Shown one piece after another: positions 1-7,724 of a stretch of DNA of 11,984 nt; the first letter of the stretch is position 1; the number at the start of each line of letters is the position of its first letter. Source of the stretch: Candidatus Atribacter fermentans (lineage in GTDB: Bacteria > Atribacterota > Atribacteria > Atribacterales > Atribacteraceae). The stretch is taken from the NCBI GenBank assembly GCA_012517485.1, contig JAAYUT010000086.1, forward strand, positions 1 through 11,984, written 5' to 3'. The notes beneath the pieces were generated by a model. It worked only from the letters and a program-made list of their open reading frames with translations. It searched no databases and was not told where the DNA came from. Both the position numbers and the translations under genes were made by a program.

Positions 1-399
1 AGGTAATCCATAATATTATGTATTTTTTAAAAAAATTATTCCACAGAGAAAAACTGATTATGGTTTGAGTAAAATCTCGAAGATGTTATGAATTAAGAGG
101 ATAGAACATCATTCAACTTTCGTAGCACCAGTTAAGGATGAAAATAGTCCCCCTCACCTTAACCCTCTCTCACGAAAGGGCGAGGGAAAAAATTAATAAA
201 AGGAATAGTTGGTTCCTTCTCCCTTGATGGGAGAAGGTGAGGATGAGGGTGAAAGTTCGGAATGAGATTCTAGTTTGTTGCTCTCAATAAGTTACCTTTA
301 AAAAATTGTTACTGTATTTACAGGATAAAATGACTTTATAAGGTAAAAAACCATCAATTTAAAATGTACCCTCCAATTATAAAATAATGAATTGATTTC
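1..399. other. Gene-free upstream region
   Basis: No open reading frame with a credible start, ribosome binding site and family match is visible here on either strand. The stretch is AT-rich apart from the GC-richer palindromic repeat at 148-253, listed separately. A weak inverted pair GATGTT (82-87) / AACATC (105-110) is present but is not followed by a T-run, so I do not call it a terminator. Any upstream gene must end before position 1. Confidence 0.5.
148..253. repeat. Paired palindromic REP/BIME-like intergenic repeat
   Basis: Two related palindromic units lie in inverted orientation. The left unit has a stem CCCTCTCTC (163-171) / GGGCGAGGG (178-186) with one mismatch and one wobble. 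The right unit has a perfect 9-bp stem CCTTCTCCC (215-223) / GGGAGAAGG (229-237) with loop TTGAT. The outer arms also pair: CCTCACCTT (152-160) with AAGGTGAGG (234-242). The CCCTCACC...CCCTCTCCC style is that of dispersed intergenic REP-like elements found in many bacteria; that part is family knowledge. Its base composition differs sharply from the AT-rich surroundings. It could also act as a transcriptional or mRNA-end structure for an upstream gene. Confidence 0.7.
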
Positions 400-427
400 T
401 TGACAAGATTTATTAAAATGTTAATAT
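400..427 (+). promoter_or_regulatory. Strong sigma-70-type promoter of the sugar operon
   Basis: A perfect -35 box TTGACA (400-405) is separated by 16 nt from the -10 box TAATAT (422-427). Transcription would start near 433-435, giving a leader of about 155 nt before the binding-protein gene at 589. A palindrome overlaps the -10 box, so the promoter is probably repressed. Confidence 0.75.
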
Positions 428-438
428 GTAATTACATA
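425..438. promoter_or_regulatory. Palindromic operator, probable GntR site
   Basis: TATGTAATTACATA is a perfect 14-bp palindrome that overlaps the end of the -10 box and the expected start of transcription, a position where a bound repressor would block polymerase. Its 10-bp core TGTAATTACA (427-436) recurs exactly at 11069-11078, in the promoter region of the operon that encodes the GntR-type regulator. The TGTA-N2-TACA form is compatible with a dimeric winged-helix regulator. Assignment to that regulator is inference. Confidence 0.6.
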
Positions 439-487
439 ATTAATTTAAAACATTATATTTTTATTATGTTCTAAAAGAAAAAGAGTC

Positions 488-538
488 TCAAAATCAAATT
501 CAACCGAGATTTTGAAATGATAACTCGGAGAAAGGAGG
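488..538 (+). promoter_or_regulatory. Possible leader pseudoknot and orphan Shine-Dalgarno sequence
   Basis: In the leader, TCAAAATC (488-495) can pair with GATTTTGA (508-515), and CCGAG (504-508) inside that loop can pair with CTCGG (524-528). Sharing base 508 to only one stem gives a classical H-type pseudoknot topology with 8-nt A-rich loops; otherwise the two hairpins are alternatives. A strong ribosome-binding sequence AAAGGAGG (531-538) follows directly, although the real start codon is 50 nt further on with its own GGAGG. This may be regulatory RNA or chance pairing in AT-rich DNA; I know no riboswitch class that it matches. Confidence 0.25.
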
Positions 539-588
539 TTTATTAGTAATCTTTTCTTTAAAAAAATTTGCATGGAGGAGAAGAGAAC

Positions 589-1542
589 ATGAAAACAAAA
601 CTTATCAGAATTCTTTCGTTATGCCTCATAATTGTATTGAGTTTCACTTTTTTTGCTTTTGGACAAGAAGAAAAACAGTTAACTATTGGTTTCGATGCAA
701 TGAATGTAGTCTTCACATGGATGAAATTTGCTCATGATGCTATGGTAAAAAAAGCTGAAGAATTAGGTGTTAAATTTATCGTTTTTGATTCAGAAAATGA
801 TATTGCTAAACAAAGTGCCAATATGGAAGATTTAATTGCTCTGGGTGTGGATGGTATTGTTGCCAACCCAATTGACGTCGATTCATTAACACCGGCGATT
901 AATAAGGCAGCCGAAGCTGGTATTCCAGTAGCCACCTTTGACCGTGCAGCTATTGGGGCAAACTACAGTTTTTATGTTGGATGCGATGATGTTGCTGGAG
1001 GAAGAATGGTTGCGGATTTCATAGCAGAAAAATTAGGTGGGAAGGGTAAAATTATTCTTATTACTGGTTCTCCCGGATCATCACCACAATTAGACCGTTC
1101 CAAAGGATTTAAGGATCAACTGAAGAAATATCCTGAAATGGAAATAGTCTTTGAGCAAACCGGTGAATTTTTCCGGGAAAAAGGAATGCAAGTAATGGAA
1201 GATGCTATTACTGCTGTTCCAGATTTTAATGCAGTTATGTGTCAAAATGATGATATGATGATGGGTGCTATTCAAGCTTTGAAAACAGCAGGTATAGATC
1301 GGAGCCAGTATGTTATAACTGGTTTTGACGGGGTTCCTGATGGTCTACGAGCAGTTCGAGATGGAGAAGCTGATTGTACAGTTCAATATCCAATAGCACA
1401 AGCTCCTGAAGTTCTTGAACGCTTAGTACGTTATTTACGTGGTGAAAAACCGGCTGAAAAAGATTACGAAATGCCACCTTGGATTATTACCAAAGACAAT
1501 CTTGAAACCGGTGACTTTTATTCGTTAATTGCAGAAGAGTAA
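589..1542 (+). CDS. Periplasmic sugar-binding protein of ABC importer (RbsB-like)
   Basis: Substrate-binding protein (317 residues) that captures a monosaccharide outside the membrane and delivers it to the ATPase and permease encoded next. Residues 1-25 form a Sec signal peptide (KTK, hydrophobic core, Ala-Phe-Gly before Gln26); there is no lipobox, so it is soluble in the periplasm, implying a diderm cell. The two-lobed Peripla_BP_4 fold carries residues equivalent to the RbsB pocket: Asp119-Arg120, Arg170, Asn220, Asp247 and Gln266. The aromatic stacking region near Phe42-Trp45 differs from ribose-binding protein and Asp134 replaces its usual Asn, so the sugar may not be ribose. The ATG at 589 is chosen over an in-frame TTG at 568 because GGAGG (574-578) sits 10 nt upstream and the signal peptide then starts normally. 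First gene of the operon, behind a strong repressible promoter. Confidence 0.9.
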   Translation: MKTKLIRILSLCLIIVLSFTFFAFGQEEKQLTIGFDAMNVVFTWMKFAHDAMVKKAEELGVKFIVFDSENDIAKQSANMEDLIALGVDGIVANPIDVDSLTPAINKAAEAGIPVATFDRAAIGANYSFYVGCDDVAGGRMVADFIAEKLGGKGKIILITGSPGSSPQLDRSKGFKDQLKKYPEMEIVFEQTGEFFREKGMQVMEDAITAVPDFNAVMCQNDDMMMGAIQALKTAGIDRSQYVITGFDGVPDGLRAVRDGEADCTVQYPIAQAPEVLERLVRYLRGEKPAEKDYEMPPWIITKDNLETGDFYSLIAEE

Positions 1543-1559
1543 AAATCGTTCAGAATGGA

Positions 1560-1622
1560 TTTGCTATCCGGGACGGGATTTGGTTATTTTCTTTGATTGT
1601 TTACCTGGTTCCGGATAGCAAA
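1560..1622 (+). terminator. Long stem-loop after the binding-protein gene
   Basis: TTTGCTATCCGG (1560-1571) and CCGGATAGCAAA (1611-1622) form a perfect 12-bp stem, extendable by three pairs including one G-U, around a loop of about 33-39 nt. It lies between the binding-protein gene and its ATPase gene. There is no T-run after it on the plus strand, so it is more likely an mRNA 3'-end stabiliser or partial attenuator than a full terminator. Such a structure would help keep binding protein in excess over the membrane components, as is common for ABC importers. Confidence 0.5.
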
Positions 1623-1678
1623 ATAAAAGAAATAAATTAAGTTTGGGTGATTTTTATTTTAAAAATAGAGGAAAATAT

Positions 1679-3193
1679 ATGGAAAATTATAGTCAGACCA
1701 TTTTAAAAATGGTCAATATCACGAAAAGATTTCCTGGGGTTTTAGCGCTTGATAAAGTTTCATTTGAGTTATTAAAGGGAGAAGTTCATGTTCTCCTTGG
1801 TGAAAATGGAGCTGGTAAATCGACTCTTATCAAAATTATATCTGGGGCCTATAAAAAAGATGAGGGAGAAATCTTTATTGATGGTCATAAAACTGAAATA
1901 TTAGGACCAAATCATGCTCAGAAACTTGGTATATCAACTGTTTATCAAGAATTTAACTTAGTACCTTATTTAAGTGTAGCTGAAAATATCTTTTTAGGTC
2001 GTAATCCAATGAAGGGAAGTATGTTTCCCGTAATCGACAAAAAAAGTATGCATTCTCAAGCTCATGAACTTCTCAATTATCTTGGTATAGATATCAATCC
2101 AAAAACCCAAATTTGGAAATTAGGGGTTGCAGAAAAACAAATGGTTGAAATCGCCAAGATTTTTTCTATGAAAAGCAAAATTTGTATCTTTGATGAACCC
2201 ACAGCTACACTCACTTCAGAAGAAAAAGGCCGGCTTTTTACTCTCATTAAAAAATTTAAATCAGAAGGTATTGGAATTATTTTTATTTCTCATCGTTTGG
2301 AAGAAGTTTTTGAAATTGGAGATCGGATTACAGTGATGCGTAATGGTCAATACATTACAACTAAAAACAAAAAGGATATTTCAAAACAAGAATTAATTGA
2401 ATTAATGATTGGTAAAAAAATTAAAGAAGAAGTTCGTGAAAAAAGAGAAATTAGCGGTGAAGAGATGTTAAGAGTAGAGAATCTCTGTGGAGATAAATTT
2501 AGGGATATCAACCTTATAGTCAGAAAAGGTGAAGTAGTTGGTTTAGCTGGATTGGTTGGAGCAGGAAGAACAGAAGTATTACGAGCCATTTTTGGGGCTG
2601 ATCGATGTTCGAAGGGTAAAGTTTATTTAAATGGGAATCCTTTAAATGTTAGAACTCCACAGGAAGCGGTTTGTCAAAAAATTGCACTTCTTCCCGAAGA
2701 TCGAAAAAAGCACGGTTTAATTATGTGTTTATCGGTTGGTGAAAACATCATCATTTCGTCATATGATTTCGTGTCAAAATTTGGAGTCTTAAATAAAGGA
2801 AAAATTCTAAAAATTATTAAGACTTATATCCAGAAACTTTCAATAAAAACCCCAAGCGTAAAACAATTAGTTATGAATTTGAGCGGGGGAAATCAGCAAA
2901 AAGTTATAATTGCCAGATGGTTGTCTGCGAATAGTGATTTGATACTTTTAGATGAACCGACTCGAGGTATAGATGTTGGAGCGAAACAAGAAGTTCATCA
3001 ACTCATTTTCAATATGGCTGCCAATGGAAAAACAATTTTAGTTGCTTCTTCAGAAATTCCAGAATTATTAAAAATCTGCGATCGTATTTATGTAATGCAC
3101 GAGGGATGTATTAGTGCAGAATTCATCAATGAGAACCTTAGTTCTGATCAGATTCTCCATGCAGCATTCGGTCGAGATCGGGAATCAGCCTGA
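1679..3193 (+). CDS. Sugar ABC importer ATPase with two ABC domains (RbsA/MglA-like)
   Basis: Cytoplasmic ATPase (504 residues) that powers monosaccharide import. Domain 1 has Walker A GENGAGKST (41-49), Q-loop Gln90, a degenerate signature KLGVAEKQ (147-154), Walker B with Asp172-Glu173 and the switch His205. Domain 2 has the family's usual degenerate Walker A GLVGAGRTE (291-299), an intact LSGGNQQ signature (401-407) and Walker B LLDEP (423-427), with Ser in place of the switch His. This asymmetry is normal for RbsA/MglA/XylG, and the length is typical. I start at ATG 1679, preceded by AGAGG (1667-1671); an in-frame TTG at 1643 would add 12 residues that do not look like the family and has no better ribosome site. 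Followed 61 nt later by the permease gene. Confidence 0.93.
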   Translation: MENYSQTILKMVNITKRFPGVLALDKVSFELLKGEVHVLLGENGAGKSTLIKIISGAYKKDEGEIFIDGHKTEILGPNHAQKLGISTVYQEFNLVPYLSVAENIFLGRNPMKGSMFPVIDKKSMHSQAHELLNYLGIDINPKTQIWKLGVAEKQMVEIAKIFSMKSKICIFDEPTATLTSEEKGRLFTLIKKFKSEGIGIIFISHRLEEVFEIGDRITVMRNGQYITTKNKKDISKQELIELMIGKKIKEEVREKREISGEEMLRVENLCGDKFRDINLIVRKGEVVGLAGLVGAGRTEVLRAIFGADRCSKGKVYLNGNPLNVRTPQEAVCQKIALLPEDRKKHGLIMCLSVGENIIISSYDFVSKFGVLNKGKILKIIKTYIQKLSIKTPSVKQLVMNLSGGNQQKVIIARWLSANSDLILLDEPTRGIDVGAKQEVHQLIFNMAANGKTILVASSEIPELLKICDRIYVMHEGCISAEFINENLSSDQILHAAFGRDRESA

Positions 3194-3254
3194 TAAAACA
3201 AGAGATTCATGAAAAGAGAGTGGTTTTAGACAAAATGAAATGGAGAATAGAATT

Positions 3255-4262
3255 ATGGATGATATGAAAAATAATTTACAAAAAAAGCTTCGTATCGAAG
3301 GTGTTAAAGAATCTTATGCGTGGCAATTCCTTAAACAGATAGCAAAAGAACAAACACTGATTCTTGTTTTTGTTGTTATCATTATTGTAATGGGTATTTT
3401 AACTCCAGCTTTTCTCAGCACCAGGAATCTGCTTAATGTACTCCTTCAAAGCTCAATGATCGGTATTTGTGCCGCAGGAATGACGATGTTAATCCTCATG
3501 GCTGACATTGACCTTTCAGTAGGTTCTGTGGCTGCTTTTGCAGGTGTTTTAGCGGCTTTTCTACAAGTTCAAAGTGGTTGGAATACTTTTTCATCAATTT
3601 CTCTTGCCCTTATAATTTCATTCGGGCTTGGTATTGTCGTTGGTATCGTTTGTGCAAAATTGGGAGTCCATTCCTTTGTTGCTACTTTAGGTCTTCTTTC
3701 AATAGCCAGGGGGTTCGCTTTAATTATCACCAAGGGACACCCAATCTCAGGATTAAGTCCAAGCTTTAATTTTCTTGGACAAGGAACAATATGGATAATT
3801 CCCTTTCCAACCATCATTATGTTCATAATTGTTATTGTTACCTGGTTTTTTCTAAGCCAAACTAAATCAGGGAGAGCTGTTTACGCTATTGGTGGGAATA
3901 AAGAAGCTGCGCGTTTGTCTGGAATTAATGTCGACCGGATTCGGATCATCCTTTTTGGTGTTTGCTCATTGCTCGCTGGATTGGCGGGAATTATTTTGGC
4001 AGGAAGGGTAAACTCTGGTCAGCCAACTGCCTCTCAAGATTTTAATCTTGATGTCATTGCCTCAGTCATTATTGGAGGAACCAGTCTTTATGGTGGTCGA
4101 GGTGGTGTTTGGAAAACCGTTCTTGGAGCATTAATTTTTGGAATTTTAAGAAATGGTTTGAATTTAGTGGGAGTCACTCCTTATTGGCAAAAGGTTTTTA
4201 TTGGATTTTTAATTGTCGTTACTGTAGTTGTCGACCGGATTCAACATAAAAATGAAGGGTAG
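3255..4262 (+). CDS. Sugar ABC importer permease (RbsC-like)
   Basis: Integral inner-membrane permease (335 residues from this start) of the BPD_transp_2 family; two copies would form the channel. It has a charged cytoplasmic N-terminus of about 35 residues, then roughly nine to ten hydrophobic segments. Family landmarks are DIDLSVGS (84-91), the cytoplasmic loop GGNKEAARLSGI (213-224) that docks on the ATPase, and the VIIGGTSLYGGRGGVW stretch near 271-286. An earlier in-frame ATG at 3240 adds five residues but has no ribosome site at proper distance; ATG 3255 has GGAG (3242-3245) 9 nt upstream, so I prefer it. Only one permease gene is present, as in homodimeric ribose-type systems. Confidence 0.9.
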   Translation: MDDMKNNLQKKLRIEGVKESYAWQFLKQIAKEQTLILVFVVIIIVMGILTPAFLSTRNLLNVLLQSSMIGICAAGMTMLILMADIDLSVGSVAAFAGVLAAFLQVQSGWNTFSSISLALIISFGLGIVVGIVCAKLGVHSFVATLGLLSIARGFALIITKGHPISGLSPSFNFLGQGTIWIIPFPTIIMFIIVIVTWFFLSQTKSGRAVYAIGGNKEAARLSGINVDRIRIILFGVCSLLAGLAGIILAGRVNSGQPTASQDFNLDVIASVIIGGTSLYGGRGGVWKTVLGALIFGILRNGLNLVGVTPYWQKVFIGFLIVVTVVVDRIQHKNEG

Positions 4263-4342
4263 TGATCTAAGCTTTTTGTAAACATTTAAAATTAAAAAAG
4301 CAATTAAAAATACAAGGAGATCTAAAATTTGGAGGAAATGTT

Positions 4343-5356
4343 ATGCAGGGAAAAATGTATTATCGCAATATAGGGAATAGTGAATTAAAAGCCTCCGTTG
4401 TGGGTCTTGGGACTTTTGCGATTGGAGGATGGTTCTGGGGTGGAGTTGAAGAAAAGCAAGCTATTTCAGCAATTCAAGCAAGCATTGATCAAGGGGTCAA
4501 TTTAATTGATACCGCGCCCATTTATGGTTTTGGTTTAGCCGAGGAGATAGTTGGAAAAGCGATTAAGGGAAGGAGAGATCAGGTTATTATAGCTACCAAA
4601 GTAGGATTGGTTTGGGATAACAAAGAAGGAGATTTTCATTGTTACGCGAATGACCAGTGGCCAACCAGTGAACCATCAAAATATGAAATTTATCAAAATT
4701 TAAAGCCATCATCAATCCAAAAAGAAATTGAAAGGAGTTTAAAAAGACTGAGAGTTGATTATATTGACCTCTATCAAACTCATTGGCAGGATTCAACTAC
4801 ACCTATAGAAAGAACGATAGAAACCTTAGAAAAGCTAAAGAATGAGGGGAAAATACGAGAAATTGGTGTTTCTAATATTACTGTTGATCAACTCAAGCGA
4901 TACGGAAACATTGCATCTGTTCAGGAAAAATTTAGTCTTATTGACCGAAACATTGTAGAAAAAGGGATTGTCAATTATTGTATTGAGCATAATATCTCAA
5001 TACTTAGCTATTTTACCCTTGAACAAGGGCTTTTAACGGGAACTATGTCACCTAATCGACAATTTAAAGAGGGTGACATGAGAAAGAACAACCAAAAATT
5101 TACGCCTGAAAATCGCCGTAAAATCAATGAATTGTTGCACATGTTTAATGGCATTGCAGAGAAGTATGAATGTTCTATCACTCAACTTATGATTGCTCTC
5201 ACCTTAGCTCAACCAGGAATAACTCATGCACTAATTGGTGCACGGGATGAAAATCAAGCAATAGAAAACGCTCAAGGCGGGTTTCTTTCTCTTCAAAATG
5301 AAGATATTCAGTTTATGAATGATCAGTTTAAGAAATTCATAAAAAATATGAATTAG
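4343..5356 (+). CDS. Aldo/keto reductase
   Basis: Cytoplasmic NAD(P)-dependent oxidoreductase (337 residues) with the (beta/alpha)8 fold; it would reduce a sugar or keto group or oxidise a sugar hydroxyl. The catalytic tetrad is visible: Asp56 and Tyr61 (LIDTAPIYGFG), Lys86 (IATKVGL) and His147 (YQTHW). The GLLTG motif (229-233) lies in the cofactor region, preceded by YFTLEQ where many relatives have YSPL; IGAR (about 297-300) is the usual C-terminal cofactor motif. It most resembles the IolS/AKR11-12 type by eye. GGAGG (4331-4335) supports ATG 4343, though homologues usually begin at the position of Met5 (4355). Its place after the importer and before the isomerase indicates a role on the imported sugar; the exact substrate cannot be told. 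Confidence 0.88.
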   Translation: MQGKMYYRNIGNSELKASVVGLGTFAIGGWFWGGVEEKQAISAIQASIDQGVNLIDTAPIYGFGLAEEIVGKAIKGRRDQVIIATKVGLVWDNKEGDFHCYANDQWPTSEPSKYEIYQNLKPSSIQKEIERSLKRLRVDYIDLYQTHWQDSTTPIERTIETLEKLKNEGKIREIGVSNITVDQLKRYGNIASVQEKFSLIDRNIVEKGIVNYCIEHNISILSYFTLEQGLLTGTMSPNRQFKEGDMRKNNQKFTPENRRKINELLHMFNGIAEKYECSITQLMIALTLAQPGITHALIGARDENQAIENAQGGFLSLQNEDIQFMNDQFKKFIKNMN

Positions 5357-5479
5357 ATTTTTTAATTCATCAGTAAATAGATAAATGTTGTTTTTTTATT
5401 TTTTGAGCCAAATAGGAGATTGTGAATGTAAAAAAGAATTCATTCATGATTCCGATACGCTCTCTATTAACTGGTTTAG

Positions 5480-5507
5480 TTTACAATCCTCAATAGATAT
5501 ATAAAAT
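5480..5507 (+). promoter_or_regulatory. Possible weak internal promoter before the isomerase gene
   Basis: TTTACA (5480-5485), 16 nt, TAAAAT (5502-5507) in the 186-nt gap before the isomerase gene. The gap is longer than others inside the operon, which makes an extra start plausible. The match is modest in an AT-rich region. Confidence 0.25.
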
Positions 5508-5542
5508 AGAAAATAAAAATTATTAATAAATGGAGGTTAAGT

Positions 5543-6982
5543 ATGATAGAAAAAGTGATTATAGGTTTAACGGCTGCGGTTCATCCAGGTATGCCTGGGG
5601 ATGATGTAGGAGTTTATCAGACTATTATTCCTCAAATGGAAAAGATAGCAAAAGAATTGGATTTTGAATTAGTTTTTGTTCCAAATCCCATTCGTTCTGA
5701 AGATGATGGATATAGAATAAAAGCTTTTATGGATGAAAAAAAGGTTGATTTTATGATGCTCTTTTGCCCAAGTCTTCCATTTGGTCGTTCGGTTCTTCCT
5801 TTATCTAAAGTGAATTGTCCAATTGGTATTTGGGCGGTACCAGAACCAACCAAAGATGGAATATTACAATTGAATTCTTTTTGTGGTTTGAATATGGTGG
5901 GGTCGATTTTTGCCAATTATTTTGGTTCTCACCAAATTCATTATAAATGGTTTTATGATTATCCTGAAACTGAGATGTTTAGGAAAAGATTTATTTTGAC
6001 GATCAAGGTCATTAAAGCGTTAAAAGCTATAAAAAATGCAAGAATTGGACAAGTGGGAGACCTCGCTAACGGATTTGAAAACATGTACATAGACGAACGT
6101 GATTTAGAGAATAAATTTGGAACTTATATTCAAACCAGACATACGGTTGAGGATATTGTTCGAAGAGCTGAGTCGTATGAGGAAAGTGAAGTAGAGAAAG
6201 TTTTAAAAACCATACTCGAGGAAGGACGTTGGAATCAACAACATGTTTCAAGCGAAGCGATGAATAAAATGGCTCGGCTCGATATGGCTTTGATTGATTT
6301 TGCTAAAGAAAATAATTATCATGCCCTGGCGATTAGTTGTTGGACAAAATTCCAGGAAGTTTACGACTTAGCAGTATGTGGAGCCATGAGTCGACTCAAC
6401 CAATATGGAATTGTATCGCCCTGTGAAGCTGATATTCCAAGTACGGTCATGATGATAATTTTAAAAGCTTTAAGTGGCAAGATTCCAACCATTAACGATA
6501 TGGTGTCACTTGATCCCGAAGATAACAGTATTAACCTTTGGCACTGTGGAGTTGCAGCTAAAGATTGGGCAAATTCAAATGGAATTACCTGGGATCAGCA
6601 TTTTAATATTGGTCAAAGAGAAGGTGGAGTATGGCATGGGAAGGGAGTGGTTGCAGATATGGATTTTAAAGAGGGAGATATTACAATTGCCACCCTTCAC
6701 AACGATTTTAATCATCTTTTTATTATGACTGGTTCGATTATGAAAAACAAAAAGCCATATTATGGATCAAGTGGTTGGGTTAATAACTTAAAAATTGCTG
6801 GACAAAAAACAACTATTCCAGAACTTATCAATACCATTATGGTTAATGGAGTAAACCATCATTATCCAACATCTTATGATGATCTCTATGAAGAATTATC
6901 AGAATTTGCCTTTTGGAAAGATATAGAAATTTTCCAACCAATACCCTATCAAAACTTTATGCAAAGGTTACCATTAAAGTAG
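5543..6982 (+). CDS. L-fucose isomerase-like protein
   Basis: Cytoplasmic sugar isomerase of the L-fucose/L-arabinose isomerase superfamily (479 residues), expected to interconvert an aldose and ketose using a divalent metal. Features: an N-terminal Rossmann-like part (GLTAAVHPGMPGDD), then the central region with ALAISCWTKFQE and SPCEADIPST. By analogy with E. coli FucI, Glu272 and Asp297 are likely metal ligands, and His439 or His440 (NHHYP) the third. Cys294, Cys335 and Trp267 match positions commonly conserved in these proteins. It is about 110 residues shorter than E. coli FucI, as are many FucI-like proteins of unknown substrate. GGAGG (5532-5536) lies 6 nt before the ATG. The DeoC gene follows after 34 nt, so the ketose product may be the aldolase substrate after phosphorylation. 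Confidence 0.82.
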   Translation: MIEKVIIGLTAAVHPGMPGDDVGVYQTIIPQMEKIAKELDFELVFVPNPIRSEDDGYRIKAFMDEKKVDFMMLFCPSLPFGRSVLPLSKVNCPIGIWAVPEPTKDGILQLNSFCGLNMVGSIFANYFGSHQIHYKWFYDYPETEMFRKRFILTIKVIKALKAIKNARIGQVGDLANGFENMYIDERDLENKFGTYIQTRHTVEDIVRRAESYEESEVEKVLKTILEEGRWNQQHVSSEAMNKMARLDMALIDFAKENNYHALAISCWTKFQEVYDLAVCGAMSRLNQYGIVSPCEADIPSTVMMIILKALSGKIPTINDMVSLDPEDNSINLWHCGVAAKDWANSNGITWDQHFNIGQREGGVWHGKGVVADMDFKEGDITIATLHNDFNHLFIMTGSIMKNKKPYYGSSGWVNNLKIAGQKTTIPELINTIMVNGVNHHYPTSYDDLYEELSEFAFWKDIEIFQPIPYQNFMQRLPLK

Positions 6983-7016
6983 AACATTTAGAATATATCG
7001 TATTTTTGGGGGAAAC

Positions 7017-7724
7017 ATGCCATACCAACTCAACAGAATTATCGATCAAACCATGCTAAGACCAAATGCTACCAGGGGTGAGTTGGAGTGTTTTTGTGAG
7101 GAAGCACTCTATTATAACTTTATTTGTGTTGCGTTATTACCAAATGTCATTCAAGAAGCTAGTTTTATACTAAAGGGTTCCCAAACACATATAATGGCCG
7201 CGATTAGCTATCCCAGGGGAATGGTTCCGATTGATATCAAAAAGAAAGAAATTGAAGAAGCCATCAATGATGGTGCCGACGAAATTGACATGGTTTTAAA
7301 TCTTGAAGTAGTAAAAAACCATAAATATAAGATCATCGAAAATGAGATGACGGTATTGAGAGAGTCAACTGGTACATTAACAGCGAAAGCTATTTTGGAA
7401 ACAACCCTACTCAGTGATGAAGAAATTATACAACTTTGTCAATTAGCAAGTGATATTGGTATAGATTTTGTAAAATCCTCAACTGGATTTAATGGAAATC
7501 AAGCTTCAATCCATGCAATTCAATTAATGAAAAAAAGTGTTTTTAAAAAAACTCAGGTTAAAGCAGCTGGTGGAATAAGCAATCTCAGCAAATTTCTTCA
7601 AATGCTCAAAGCCGGAGCAACTCGAATTGGTACGAGTGCTGGGCCATTAATTATTGAAGAATATAAAACTCTTGGAATTGATATAGATACCATGTTTAAA
7701 GAAAGAAAAGAGAAAACCCTATGA
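7017..7724 (+). CDS. deoC: DeoC-type (deoxyribose-phosphate aldolase family) class I aldolase
   Basis: Cytoplasmic class I aldolase (235 residues, usual family length) with a TIM barrel that forms a Schiff base on lysine. All key positions of E. coli DeoC are present: Asp91 in DEIDMV (Asp102 in E. coli), the Schiff-base Lys153 in FVKSSTGF (Lys167) and Lys182 in VKAAGGI (Lys201). The AILETTLL strand (125-132) and the phosphate-binding GGI and GTSAG loops are also intact. Known DeoC splits 2-deoxyribose 5-phosphate to glyceraldehyde 3-phosphate and acetaldehyde. Next to a fucose-isomerase-like gene and a sugar importer, and with no nucleoside genes nearby, it may instead cleave another (deoxy)sugar phosphate. 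GGGGG (about 7006-7010) is the ribosome site. Its stop overlaps the next start by 4 nt (ATGA). Confidence 0.9.
   Translation: MPYQLNRIIDQTMLRPNATRGELECFCEEALYYNFICVALLPNVIQEASFILKGSQTHIMAAISYPRGMVPIDIKKKEIEEAINDGADEIDMVLNLEVVKNHKYKIIENEMTVLRESTGTLTAKAILETTLLSDEEIIQLCQLASDIGIDFVKSSTGFNGNQASIHAIQLMKKSVFKKTQVKAAGGISNLSKFLQMLKAGATRIGTSAGPLIIEEYKTLGIDIDTMFKERKEKTL

Noticed and set aside
148..253. CRISPR array
   Set aside because: There are only two related palindromic units in inverted, not direct, orientation and no regular spacers.
542..592. Leader peptide gene starting at ATT 542
   Set aside because: ATT is a very rare start and there is no recognisable peptide; kept only as part of the leader finding, not annotated as a gene.
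3929..4242. TGTCGACCGGATTC occurs twice, exactly 300 bp apart (3929-3942 and 4229-4242)
   Set aside because: Both copies are inside the permease gene in the same frame and encode Val-Asp-Arg-Ile at unrelated places; most likely chance plus codon preference rather than a mobile or recombination repeat.
4263..4342. GCTTTTT...AAAAAGC hairpin before the aldo/keto reductase gene as terminator
   Set aside because: The stem is almost all A-T, the loop is long and no T-run follows; the gap is short and the genes are functionally linked.
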